64,000 nt of DNA from Paenibacillus oceani. GTDB lineage: Bacteria > Bacillota > Bacilli > Paenibacillales > NBRC-103111. Under the pieces are notes generated by a model. The model was not told the DNA's origin and did not search any database. It saw only the letters and a program-made list of their open reading frames with translations. Shown here piece by piece: positions 8,924 to 17,517 of the stretch. Where the stretch lies: the NCBI RefSeq assembly GCF_014705615.1, contig NZ_JACXJA010000003.1:310001-374000 (forward strand), read 5' to 3'. Each line of letters starts with the position of its first letter. The first letter of the stretch is position 1. Both the position numbers and the translations under genes were made by a program.

Positions 8924-11311
8924 ATGAGAGAAACGGTGCTGGTATCAGGAGGCCGGAGCGGAGCTATCGTGATGACAGCCAAGGATGCGGACGAGAGAAC
9001 GGCAGCTGCGGCACGGGTTTTGGCGGAATACGTCAGGAAGTCGACCGGAGCGGAACTGCCCGTGTATATCGGGGGGAATGTCCCTGGTCATGCTGAGGGC
9101 GTCATTCCTATCCGCGTCGGGATCAGGGGAGAGGAGGGCGGGCCGCTGGAGCTGCTGCTCCGAGACTTGGATGAGGATGGCTTCGTGATCCGTACGGCCA
9201 ACAGGGAGATCGACATAGCCGGTCCTTCGTCGTGGGGGACGATGTACGGGGTGTATGAGTTTCTGGAGCGATACGTCGGCGTCCGCTGGTTATTGCCGGG
9301 CGAATTCGGCGAGGACGTGCTGGGATGCTCCGACTTGAGCGTGCCGGAAGAAACGGTACGCGAGCAGCCTGCGTTTCTTTCCCGCGATCTGAACGATTTT
9401 CCCGCCGCCGCCGATTGGATGCGGTTCAACCGGCTTCGCCGCCGGATGAATCCGTTCCATAATTTGTGCAACCTGCTCCCTCCTTCCCGATACAAGGATA
9501 CGCGTCCGGAGTTTTATAAGGCCGGAGCGCTGCTCGACCGGGACACGGACTGGCAGCCTGCATTTACGATAAGCGGGACGGCCGAGGAAGCGATCCGCAA
9601 CATTTGCAGCTTCTTCGAGGCCAATCCGGACGAAGCCTGTTACTCCATCGGCGTTAACGACAACGGGGGATTCGTCGAGGACGACCCGGATCATCCGGAC
9701 TATCCGAACCGGCTTAATTCGATCGGGCATACGGATATGTCGGACATCTACTTCCGCTGGGTCAAGCAGGTGGCGGAGGGCGTTCTGGAGAAATACCCGG
9801 ATAAATATATCGGGTTGTACGCCTATGCGGACGTGTACGATCCGCCGACAGGGATCAAGCTTCCCGCCAACGTCGTCGTTTATATTACGGACGACCGGAT
9901 GTCATGGAGAGATCCGGAGATGGGAGAGGCGGGCAGGCGGCTGACCGAAACCTGGAATAAGGTGACGCCATCGCTCGGCTTTTACGAATATATGTACGGA
10001 TCTCCATATATGGTCCCGCGGATGTATCTCCAGCATATAGCCGGCACTTACCGCTATGCGCTTCAGCACGGGGTGATCGCCCATTTCGTCGAGATATTCG
10101 CGAATTTCGGCGGCGAAGGGGCGAAGCCGTGGGTAGTGGCCAAGCTGCAGTGGAATCCGGAGCGCGATGTCGAGGAACTGCTCGAGGAGTGGTATGAGCG
10201 GGCGGTCGGCAAGAAGGCTGCCGTTCATCTTTCCGCCTATTACAAGTTGTGGGAACGGTTTTGGGAAGAAAGGGCGATGAAGTCGGATTGGTATGAGCGT
10301 TGGAAGGGAGCCAAGCTGCGTACGAACTATATGGCTTTTTACGAGCCGTCCTATCTCGCGATCGTGACCCCGCAAGATATAGCCGACAGCAGACGGCTGC
10401 TGGAGGCGGCTGTTGCCGATGCCGAAACGGAGCTGCAGAGGAAGCGGGCGGCGTTTCTGCTGGATACGTTCGCTTACTACGAGGCGTCTGCGCTCAGCTA
10501 TCCGAAGGGCCGGGTTCCGGCGGCGATCGATGAGAAGACGGCGCTGGAGCTCCTGACGGTGGTTGCCGATGGAGCTGCAGGGAGAGACCGGCGTCTTGCG
10601 CTGATCGGCCGGTTTGCCCAAAATCCGCTGCAGCAACTGACAGTGGACCCGTTCACATGGAAGCTGGAATGGTCGGGGGTTAATCCGGCCCAGTTGTACG
10701 CCCTGCTGGATGGGTGCAAAACCGGCGAAACTACAGCCGTTATTCGCAAAGTCCGGGAGCTGGAGAAGGAATCCTTGTCGCCCAGCGTGAAACCGCTAAT
10801 GAACCTGATCCGCTTTCTGCTGTCGGAGGAGGGGAACGGATCGGCGGCAGAGGGAGAATGGATTCTAAAAACATCCGACAGTACGTCGCCCACCGGCTTA
10901 GTCCGCTCGCCCGACGTGACTCCTGTCCTTTCTCCGACAGGAAGAGGCGTTGTTCTGAGCGGGATCGGTACGGCATGGATGGCGGAGGAGCTGCCGTTCG
11001 CACCGGGGACGTATGGAGTGGCGGTCCATTATAAGGCGCGAGCTGACGCGGCTCTGACGGCTATGATACAGCTTCAGTTCAAGCTGTACGATGCCGAGGA
11101 CCGGCCTGTCGCTTTCCTACGTTCGGAGGATCGCGTCTTCGTGAGGTCGACGGCCGGAGAGTGGGCGACGCTTCATTTCATCGCCGACATTCCCGCACAG
11201 GCCAACGGCGTTCCGGTGAGCCGGGTCGAGATCCTTACTTATCTGAAAGAATTTGCCGTAAGCGACAGGATCGAGCTGGAGCGGGGTGGCACGTTCCTTC
11301 TGGGCACGTAG
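8924..11311 (+). CDS. DUF4838 protein, alpha-glucuronidase-like
   Basis: 795-residue protein with no signal peptide. The N-terminal part contains the pattern seen in GH67/alpha-glucuronidase-like N-domains (FVIRTANREIDIAGPSSWG, then YGVYEFLERYVGVRWLLPG), followed by a DUF4838-type region from about 170 to 470 with SIGVNDNGGFVEDD and IGLYAYADVYDPP. The C-terminal third resembles a helical segment followed by a beta-sandwich. Such proteins occur in glycan utilisation loci and are presumed carbohydrate-active, but I know of no established reaction and none is claimed. GAAGGG precedes the ATG. It stands alone between murC and spoIIB, a position occupied by comC in B. subtilis, so it looks like an accessory insertion. 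Confidence 0.8.
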   Translation: MRETVLVSGGRSGAIVMTAKDADERTAAAARVLAEYVRKSTGAELPVYIGGNVPGHAEGVIPIRVGIRGEEGGPLELLLRDLDEDGFVIRTANREIDIAGPSSWGTMYGVYEFLERYVGVRWLLPGEFGEDVLGCSDLSVPEETVREQPAFLSRDLNDFPAAADWMRFNRLRRRMNPFHNLCNLLPPSRYKDTRPEFYKAGALLDRDTDWQPAFTISGTAEEAIRNICSFFEANPDEACYSIGVNDNGGFVEDDPDHPDYPNRLNSIGHTDMSDIYFRWVKQVAEGVLEKYPDKYIGLYAYADVYDPPTGIKLPANVVVYITDDRMSWRDPEMGEAGRRLTETWNKVTPSLGFYEYMYGSPYMVPRMYLQHIAGTYRYALQHGVIAHFVEIFANFGGEGAKPWVVAKLQWNPERDVEELLEEWYERAVGKKAAVHLSAYYKLWERFWEERAMKSDWYERWKGAKLRTNYMAFYEPSYLAIVTPQDIADSRRLLEAAVADAETELQRKRAAFLLDTFAYYEASALSYPKGRVPAAIDEKTALELLTVVADGAAGRDRRLALIGRFAQNPLQQLTVDPFTWKLEWSGVNPAQLYALLDGCKTGETTAVIRKVRELEKESLSPSVKPLMNLIRFLLSEEGNGSAAEGEWILKTSDSTSPTGLVRSPDVTPVLSPTGRGVVLSGIGTAWMAEELPFAPGTYGVAVHYKARADAALTAMIQLQFKLYDAEDRPVAFLRSEDRVFVRSTAGEWATLHFIADIPAQANGVPVSRVEILTYLKEFAVSDRIELERGGTFLLGT

Positions 11312-11398
11312 AAACCGGATCAGAAAATAGCGAATAATCGCCCCTTGTCCCGCATACAGTGGAGTACAAGCGTTTCACGGACAAGGGGTGATTCTGGG

Positions 11399-12769
11399 AT
11401 GAACAAGGCAAGAATTACGTACCGGTTTGACGAAACTGGACGGGAAACGGTCCGCAAAGAGCCGAATCCAGTCATACCTTTATCGAAGGACGAGTTCACG
11501 GTAGTCGAGGAAGAGCGGCATGTTCCGAATCCGGGCAGCCGCGAGGCGTACGATTGGGAGCAGGAAACGATCGTGCGTCCGGCGAGGCGCGCGCCGGTCG
11601 ATGTGCAGCCGCTGAATCAGTTTACGACTGATTTCGGGGCGTGGAGCAGTCCCTTCGATGCGGAGACGGAGCGGGTGGAGCGGACGATTCGCGAATCCGG
11701 AAGAACAGAACCGCCGATTCCGCCCAAGCCCTCCCTGCGGGAGGAGCGTTATCCGATCGAGCGCGAGGAGCGTTACGATGGCGAGAGCGGATATTACGGG
11801 CCCGAGGCGGAGCAGCCGGAGCGGGAGTATCCGAGGCGGGAGCGGGCGGTGCCGCGTCCGGTTATGACCCGGGCTCGGTATGAGCGGCATAACCGGACGC
11901 CGTGGCTGAAAATCGTCGCCTCCGTTACCGGTGCGGTCGCGGTCGGCGTGGCGATGGGGTTTTTCGTGCTCTCCATGTTTGACGGAGACGATCTGAAGCT
12001 GGACGGCAACAACGGTACGAACGCAACCGCTAACGGCTCTACGGTGCCGGCACAAACGAAACCGCCCGACGCGGGTGGCGGAGCGAAGGACGGGGCGGCG
12101 CCCGCATCGTCCGCCTCCGCGGCAGCCGTTCCGGCGAATGTTGCCGCGCAGTCCTATACGTTTTTGCAAAACGGCGTGTTCTCGAATCAGCAGGGGGCGG
12201 ATACGGCGGCGGCCGAGTGGAAGAAGAAGGGACTCGCCGCGTACGTGCATCCGTCCGATAAATATTACGTCTACGTCGGGATTACGCAAACCCGGGGCGA
12301 CGCTGACGCGCTTTCCGCGCTTTTGAAGGAGCGCGATCCGAAGGTGGAGCTGTATCCGAAGGCGGTCTCGATTCCTGCGGTCAGCAAGGTCAAATGGGCG
12401 GGCGAGCAGGCGCAGGTCGGGCAGGCGGAGCAGTTTTTCGCGCAAGGCCAAAAGCTCGTGCAGTCGATTCTCGGGTTCTCCTCGGGCAGGCTGAAGGAAA
12501 AGTCGCAATCCCCGATTGACGATGCGACGATGCAGACGATCGCTACGGCGCATCAGGCGTGGATCGGAGCGAGCGGCCCGTTCGGCGCGGGGCTAGGCGC
12601 GGAGGAGAAAGCGGTGCTGCAAAAAATGACGACAGCCATGAATACCGCCGTCAATTCCATGCAGGAATATAAGAAAAATCCGTCCTCGGCTTATTTATGG
12701 CAGGCGCAATCGTCGCTTATGCAGGCGCTGATCCTGGAAAATGAGCTGCTTGCGGCGATTCAGGTATAA
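11399..12769 (+). CDS. spoIIB: SpoIIB-like sporulation protein (SPOR domain)
   Basis: SpoIIB helps septal peptidoglycan remodelling early in engulfment. The 456-residue product has a long charged cytoplasmic N-terminus, one membrane span (about residues 170-193, VASVTGAVAVGVAMGFFVL), a low-complexity Ala/Pro linker, and a SPOR domain from about 251 (SYTFLQNGVFSNQQGAD). A helical C-terminal tail follows. The domain order matches B. subtilis SpoIIB, and the position before maf-radC-mreBCD-minCD is the same. The ATG at 11399 has AAGGGGTG nine bases upstream; an earlier GTG-type start at 11345 lacks a site. Sequence similarity outside the SPOR domain is low, so the name rests on layout and synteny. 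Confidence 0.8.
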   Translation: MNKARITYRFDETGRETVRKEPNPVIPLSKDEFTVVEEERHVPNPGSREAYDWEQETIVRPARRAPVDVQPLNQFTTDFGAWSSPFDAETERVERTIRESGRTEPPIPPKPSLREERYPIEREERYDGESGYYGPEAEQPEREYPRRERAVPRPVMTRARYERHNRTPWLKIVASVTGAVAVGVAMGFFVLSMFDGDDLKLDGNNGTNATANGSTVPAQTKPPDAGGGAKDGAAPASSASAAAVPANVAAQSYTFLQNGVFSNQQGADTAAAEWKKKGLAAYVHPSDKYYVYVGITQTRGDADALSALLKERDPKVELYPKAVSIPAVSKVKWAGEQAQVGQAEQFFAQGQKLVQSILGFSSGRLKEKSQSPIDDATMQTIATAHQAWIGASGPFGAGLGAEEKAVLQKMTTAMNTAVNSMQEYKKNPSSAYLWQAQSSLMQALILENELLAAIQV

Positions 12770-12771
12770 CC

Positions 12772-12815
12772 AAAGAAACGGACCTGTGGGTTATTCCACT
12801 GGGGTCCGTTTCTTT
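12772..12815. terminator. Bidirectional terminator between spoIIB and the amidase gene
   Basis: Perfect 13-base inverted repeat AAAGAAACGGACC / GGTCCGTTTCTTT lies between two convergent genes and would serve both. Confidence 0.85.
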
Positions 12816-12829
12816 GTGTGCGCCGCTCT

Positions 12830-14281
12830 TTATTTTGGAGCGGCTACATAACGATCCATGAGCGCGGCCATTTCGGCCCGCGTCATTTTTTTGTCGGGAG
12901 CGAACGTTTTGTCGGTTACTCCGGTTATGATTCCTTGCTGCTTCATCCGGTAGATCGGTCCGGACGCCCAGTGCTTCAGCGGAACGTCGGTAAAGTCGGC
13001 CGGGCCGGTCCAGGGCGGGGAGTTGCCGGCATCGGCCGTCATCCGCTCCAGCAAGGCCGTCACTTCGCCCCGGGTGATCGGCTGGTCCGGACGGATCGTG
13101 CCGTCTTCATACCCGTTCATATAGCCGAGCCGTACGGCGTTTTGGAACGTCTCGTACGCCCAGTGCGACTTAGGCAAATCTTTGAACGATTGCGGCTGCC
13201 CCGGAGACGGCGTCCGGGAAGCCGGTTTAGGCGCAGCCGTTGTTTCGCTTTGTACGGCTGATCGATTCGCCCACGTCGGTGGAGTTTGCGCCAGTGGCGA
13301 AGCTTGCCCTTGCGACGCAGATTCCGGCAGTTCGGGCGGTGAAGACGGAGCTTGCGCCGCCTCCGTCTGATCTGTCGGCAAAGAAGTCTCTGCCTTCTTC
13401 TGTTCCTTCGGAGTTGTTGTGTCCGGATAGCCTGTGTCCGGCGCGTCCGCCGCGTGGAGCCGGTCCGCGAACTTGAACAGCCTGTCGCTTAAGGCGAGCC
13501 ATTCCGCCCGCGTCACCGCGCGGTCGGGCTCGTACCGGTTAAAGATTCCTTCCACCAGCCCTTTATCCTTCAAGCGAAGGACGGCTTCCCTTGCCCAATG
13601 GTCGGCCAAATCCGGGAACAGGTCCGGCAGCGGCAGGTAAGCGGCGATTCCTTTGGCTATTCCATCCGCGAGCTTTTGCCTGACCGGCGAATCGGACAGA
13701 CGGGCGGCATCGCCCGAATGACTCAAAAATGCCGTTTCCACCAAAATGCTCGGAACTTGTCCCATTCGAATCACATAGGCGGCGCTCGGGACGATGCCTT
13801 TGTCGGCAAAGCCCGTTTCCGAGATGATGTTTTTCAGGACAAGATTGGCGAGCTTTTTGCTCTCCGGCGAAAGTTTGGCCATCGCCTCGCTTGCCGGGTA
13901 GCTGTCCTGAGGGTAATCGCTGTCATAGTACAAGACGAGCGAGCCGCTGACGTTCGGGTTTGGATGTGAATTGGCATGTACCGAGACGAACAGCGAAGGC
14001 TGGGCCGCATTCGTTTGTTCGACTCGCTGGGCTAAACTTAAGTATTCGTCTGCGGTCCGGGTCATTACGACCTCGTATCCTCGCTGGATCAACTGCTCTT
14101 TCAGCTTTTGGGCAACGTCGAGGTTGACGCTTTTTTCATACAACCCGTTGACCCCTATGGCTCCGGGGTCTTGTCCGCCGTGTCCGGCGTCTACGACGAC
14201 CGTCTTGGCGGAGAATGTCTGCGCGGGTACGGCAAGAAGAGCAATTGCCGCCAGCAGCAGCGATAGAAGTCCGGTTCTCAT
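12830..14281 (-). CDS. N-acetylmuramoyl-L-alanine amidase with three SLH domains
   Basis: Exported zinc amidase that cuts the bond between MurNAc and the stem peptide. The 483 residues comprise a signal peptide (1-24), an Amidase_3 domain (about 26-215) with zinc and catalytic residues H34 (in DAGHGG), E49, H102 (SVHANSH) and E182 (LVETAFLSH), then SLH repeats at about 218-272, 368-415 and 425-480, separated by a Thr/Pro/Ala-rich linker. SLH domains bind secondary cell wall polymer, so the enzyme should be held at the cell surface. A GGGAGGGAC site precedes the ATG. It is transcribed against its neighbours and interrupts the spoIIB-maf order. Role in growth, division or lysis is open. Confidence 0.93.
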   Translation of the reverse strand: MRTGLLSLLLAAIALLAVPAQTFSAKTVVVDAGHGGQDPGAIGVNGLYEKSVNLDVAQKLKEQLIQRGYEVVMTRTADEYLSLAQRVEQTNAAQPSLFVSVHANSHPNPNVSGSLVLYYDSDYPQDSYPASEAMAKLSPESKKLANLVLKNIISETGFADKGIVPSAAYVIRMGQVPSILVETAFLSHSGDAARLSDSPVRQKLADGIAKGIAAYLPLPDLFPDLADHWAREAVLRLKDKGLVEGIFNRYEPDRAVTRAEWLALSDRLFKFADRLHAADAPDTGYPDTTTPKEQKKAETSLPTDQTEAAQAPSSPPELPESASQGQASPLAQTPPTWANRSAVQSETTAAPKPASRTPSPGQPQSFKDLPKSHWAYETFQNAVRLGYMNGYEDGTIRPDQPITRGEVTALLERMTADAGNSPPWTGPADFTDVPLKHWASGPIYRMKQQGIITGVTDKTFAPDKKMTRAEMAALMDRYVAAPK

Positions 14282-14475
14282 GCGTGCAAGTCCCTCCCGG
14301 GTTCTATTTTACATGGAATCGAAGCTCCAAGTATGCAGGAAAAGTTAACCAGCGGGCGGTCAAAGGCGGTCCGGCGGCGGATTTGCGCCTCGTTGTCAAC
14401 GGCCTGAATTCCATCGTATAATGGGACCGTGCAAAAGATTAGGATGCCGCAAGCATCGCGAGAGGGCGAATCCGG

Positions 14476-14718
14476 ATGAAAAAAAACGGTTTTACGCTAT
14501 TTCTGTTTCTGCTGCTCGGGTTGCTGGCCGCCGCGATCGTCACCCAACTGCTGGAGCCGGTATCATGGCTTTCGTTCCTGACCAAGTCGGCGCCATTGAG
14601 ATGGGAGCCGAAGGCCGACCTGAACGTGGTGCAATACGATCTGTTCATTCAGGTTAAGCTGAATGTGATCAGTATAATTGGAATCGCTGCGGCGATATGG
14701 ATCTACCGGAAGCTGTAG
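14476..14718 (+). CDS. DUF4321 small membrane protein
   Basis: 80-residue protein with two membrane spans, about residues 6-26 (TLFLFLLLGLLAAAIVTQLL) and 60-77 (KLNVISIIGIAAAIWIY), with a short loop containing SWLSFLTKSAPLRW between them. This is the pattern of the DUF4321 family, found upstream of maf in many endospore formers. Function unknown. The start is preceded by a weak GCGAATCCGG stretch. It sits 31 bases before maf and is probably cotranscribed with it. Confidence 0.82.
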   Translation: MKKNGFTLFLFLLLGLLAAAIVTQLLEPVSWLSFLTKSAPLRWEPKADLNVVQYDLFIQVKLNVISIIGIAAAIWIYRKL

Positions 14719-14749
14719 CAACGGGCCGGAATCGGAAGGAGAGAGCGTA

Positions 14750-15343
14750 TTGGACAAGCAGTCTGTATTAATTTTGGCGTCAGGGTCGCCAAGAAGGCAG
14801 GAGCTGATCGGCACGATCGGCTTGCCTTACCGGATCGACGCGGCGGATGTGGACGAATCGATGCCGGAGGGAACGGCTCCCGATGCGCTGGTGGAGCAGT
14901 TGTCGCTGCGCAAAGCGCAGGCGGTGAGCGGACGGGTCCCGGACGGGGAAGACGGCATCGTCATCGGTTCGGATACGGTGGTCGTTCTGGACGGCCGCAT
15001 TCTGGGCAAACCGAAGGACGAGCAGGACGCCGCCGATATGCTGGGAACGATCGCCGGCAGAACGCATCAGGTGTACACCGGTATTACTTGCGTCGAGGTG
15101 CGTACCGGACGAGTGATCACGCGGCACGAAGTGTCCCATGTCACGATGAAGCCGATGGACGAGGAACGTATCCGGCGTTATGTTGCTACCGGAGAGCCGG
15201 CGGACAAAGCCGGGGCGTATGCGGTTCAAGGAATCGGAGCGCTGCTCGTCGCGAAGATCGAGGGCGATTATTTTAACGTGGTCGGCATGTCGGTCCGGCT
15301 GCTTGGCGAAATGCTGGAGGAGTTGGGCGTGCGGGTGCTTTAG
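14750..15343 (+). CDS. maf: Maf/YhdE nucleotide pyrophosphatase
   Basis: Cytoplasmic pyrophosphatase of noncanonical or pyrimidine nucleoside triphosphates, tied to septum control in B. subtilis. The 197-residue product begins with the family signature LASGSPRRQELI, followed by DVDES and SDTVVVLDG with the catalytic Asp region, and QGIGALLVAKIEGDYFNVVG near the end. The start is TTG at 14750, with AAGGAGAG eight bases upstream; the frame is open back to 14678 but inside the DUF4321 gene. The position ahead of radC-mreBCD is conserved, though here an mgtC-family gene and a 1 kb gap intervene. Confidence 0.95.
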   Translation: MDKQSVLILASGSPRRQELIGTIGLPYRIDAADVDESMPEGTAPDALVEQLSLRKAQAVSGRVPDGEDGIVIGSDTVVVLDGRILGKPKDEQDAADMLGTIAGRTHQVYTGITCVEVRTGRVITRHEVSHVTMKPMDEERIRRYVATGEPADKAGAYAVQGIGALLVAKIEGDYFNVVGMSVRLLGEMLEELGVRVL

Positions 15344-16077
15344 GCCGCGCGCTTCTTTTAATCTGCCAGAAAGATTAGGTTCTATACCGTGCTGAGGGGA
15401 AGGGGGTTCCTTCATTGGCGTTAGTGAACATATACTCAGGTCCGATGACTAACGAATCGTATTGTGCTTATGGCAGAAAAACGAAGTTATTCCAAACGTA
15501 ACGAATCCGGGCATCGTTATCGAACCAAAAGCGGAAAAAAACGATCCGATTTGCGGGAATAACAGTACGAGAGTTCGTTACAAATTCAGACGTCCACATT
15601 CGGCTCTGATAACGAATGCTGGGTTCGTTAGCCACCATACCACTGCTTGAAGACAACACGACTGAGGGCGAGCGGCTGGAGGTGCCCATTCCCTTACACG
15701 TACGTACATATGGGTTTGCACGTCAGAGAACCATCCGGTACAGTTTCCGGACGGTTTTTCTTAATTGACGAGAGCGAAGCGAGGATGCGTCCGGCAGGCC
15801 AACTTCTGATTGTAGATGCGTCGTACCGGTCCGTTATGCGGCTTCAGGAATTCACGGAAGCACGCTGGCAAAATCCCCCCCCGCCGCATCCGGTTTCACC
15901 CCGACATGATCCTGGCGCAAGCGGATCGATCCGAAAGGGGCATCGGACTCTTACTTCGTTGCAGACGCCGGGCAGCGGGTGACACACATATCAGCCGCCA
16001 ATGCTGTTATTGTCGATTCATGGTACAGGCTCTATCACCGCTATGGAATATTTGTTCACATCATAGGTGGAAGCCTA
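15344..16077. other. Noncoding gap with TAACGAA repeats
   Basis: No reading frame is convincing. Between 15450 and 15630 the word TAACGAA occurs three times on the plus strand (about 15450, 15499, 15610) and twice inverted as TTCGTTA (about 15574, 15624), with near matches between. A terminator follows at 15729-15760. The rest, to the promoter at 16078, shows nothing recognisable. Confidence 0.6.
15729..15760 (+). terminator. Intrinsic terminator in the maf-mgtC gap
   Basis: AACCATCCGG pairs with CCGGACGGTT (one G-T pair) and is followed by a T run. It may end the maf transcript after a 385-base tail or a separate RNA from the repeat region. Confidence 0.7.
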
Positions 16078-16106
16078 TTGACAAAAGTGGCAATTGGAAC
16101 GATAAT
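16078..16106 (+). promoter_or_regulatory. Sigma-A promoter of the mgtC-family gene
   Basis: Consensus TTGACA and GATAAT are separated by exactly 17 bases. The predicted start near 16113 leaves a leader of about 230 bases. Confidence 0.75.
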
Positions 16107-16131
16107 GTTAAATAATTATTAAGTTTTATTT

Positions 16132-16296
16132 GGACCGGGAACCATTTACAATTAAATAGGATGCACGGGTGGAGACGTCGAGAAATCCCGATAACCTATG
16201 ACTTGTTTGTTTAAACATGTGCAGCGGGATGGAAGGACTTGGATCGTATCTAGTTTTCTTATTGATTAAGAAAATAAAAGACCCATTTCCCGGACC
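16132..16296 (+). ncRNA. Structured 5' leader, candidate riboregulator
   Basis: GGACCGGGAA (16132-16141) can pair with TTCCCGGACC (16287-16296), nine pairs with one mismatch, enclosing about 145 bases. Inside, ATCCCG (16185-16190) can pair with CGGGAT (16225-16230) or, alternatively, CCCG (16187-16190) with CGGG (16166-16169); TGCAC (16162-16166) can pair with GTGCA (16219-16223). These exclude one another in part, as in a switch. It does not match the M-box, yybP-ykoY, ydaO, T-box or czcD patterns I know. No strong terminator follows, so any control would act on translation or RNA stability. Confidence 0.45.
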
Positions 16297-16345
16297 CTAA
16301 ACTTGCCGCTGACGCGAAAAACGAGCGTAAGGAAGGGTGCAGAGC

Positions 16346-17113
16346 ATGATAGACGAAAGCGTTTGGCATATTTCACATCTTGATTTGACAATTAGGATGG
16401 TACTGGCCGCCGTTTTGGGCGGATTCATCGGCTTGGAGCGGGAATGGAGCAATCATGCTGCGGGATTCAGAACTCATATCCTTGTCTGTCTCGGTTCGGC
16501 GTCCATCATGCTGTTGTCCATCTACGGATTTTCCCAGTTCGTGGCGGAGCCTAACGTACGTACCGACCCTGCGCGGCTCGCGGCTCAAGTTATAAGCGGG
16601 ATCGGTTTTCTTGGTGCAGGAGCGATTATCCGCAACGGATCGAGCATATCGGGGCTGACGACAGCCGCCTCGGTATGGGTGGTAGCCGCGATCGGCCTGT
16701 CGGTCGGCGCCGGTTTCTACTACGCGGCCGTACTTGCGACATTTATCGTCTTGGTCAGCTTGTTTCTGTTGAACAAATGGGAGAAGCATCTTTTGCGCCA
16801 CCGGCGCAATCAGGAAGTCATGATCAAAATTTTCGACCGTCCGGGCAGCCTCGGGCGAGTGGCTACGAAGTTCGGCGAGCAAGGCATTCAGATTAAAAAT
16901 CTGGTCATGCAATCCACCAGTCCCGAGTCGTTCGATGCGGCCATGGACGCGACGATGGAGCTCCGGTTTAATCTGAGGACAGTCAGCACCGACAAACTGC
17001 TGCGGGCGATCGACGAAATCTTGTCGCTTCCCGATGTCATCGCGCTGGAGACGAATTCGATGCCTACCGGCAAACCGACCTCGATATCCAAAGGCAAGTC
17101 CGCCTCTGGCTGA
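16346..17113 (+). CDS. MgtC/SapB family membrane protein
   Basis: 255-residue protein with four or five membrane spans in the N-terminal 150 residues, including the family stretch LGGFIGLEREW and the segments around GIGFLGAGAIIRNG and GLTTAASVWVVAAIGL. A soluble ACT-like domain follows from about residue 160 (EVMIKIFDRPGSLGRVA). MgtC proteins act at the membrane in magnesium limitation and acid adaptation, in some bacteria by restraining the F-type ATPase. The ATG at 16346 has AAGGAAGGG eight bases upstream; a GTG at 16337 overlaps that site. The strong promoter and long structured leader suggest regulated expression. Confidence 0.9.
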   Translation: MIDESVWHISHLDLTIRMVLAAVLGGFIGLEREWSNHAAGFRTHILVCLGSASIMLLSIYGFSQFVAEPNVRTDPARLAAQVISGIGFLGAGAIIRNGSSISGLTTAASVWVVAAIGLSVGAGFYYAAVLATFIVLVSLFLLNKWEKHLLRHRRNQEVMIKIFDRPGSLGRVATKFGEQGIQIKNLVMQSTSPESFDAAMDATMELRFNLRTVSTDKLLRAIDEILSLPDVIALETNSMPTGKPTSISKGKSASG

Positions 17114-17517
17114 GGCGAATGGCCTGCCGGCCGTACCTTGAACCCCGCTCCCGAGCGGGGTTCAAGTCGTTCCCGGCCCGCGTAACCACACAAGAAACGA
17201 CGAATCCGGCAACTGTCGGCGAGCCTGCCTCAGCTGCTGTTTTTATTTCCGCTTCATTTCTAAGACACGTTCCTAGTTCCTGCATTACTTATTACTTGTG
17301 CAGGAATTTGTCGTCATTTGACCGGTTTTCAGGAAGAGTCCGGCTTTCGAACAGGAATTTGTTCCTCTCGCCCGGGCTTAAGCGACGGCAGTGCAGTTTT
17401 TTTGAGGCGGCGGACCAATCCGGCGATTTTTTTTCGAACCATTTCGTGTAAAATAGAAGAGGTGTTATAATGGATGGATATCGAATCGATCCATTTTTTG
17501 TCGAAAGAGGGGAAATG
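17114..17517. other. Gap between the mgtC-family gene and radC
   Basis: Holds the hairpin at 17138-17165 and two copies of CAGGAATTTGT, at about 17301 and 17352. A TAAAAT at about 17450 could be the -10 box for radC, but no clear -35 was seen. No gene is evident, except that radC itself may start at 17470. Confidence 0.5.
17138..17165 (+). terminator. Hairpin after the mgtC-family gene
   Basis: Perfect inverted repeat TTGAACCCCGCTC / GAGCGGGGTTCAA, 13 pairs with a two-base loop, 25 bases after the stop. No T run follows, so it may protect the 3' end or act as a factor-assisted terminator. Confidence 0.5.

Noticed and set aside
15647-15982. 111-codon frame in the maf-mgtC gap
   Set aside because: It crosses the terminator at 15729-15760 and has no ribosome binding site or recognisable features.
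16132-16296. M-box magnesium riboswitch
   Set aside because: The conserved M-box words (such as the AGGCTCC region and GCTGCTGCCC) are absent, so only a generic structured leader is called.
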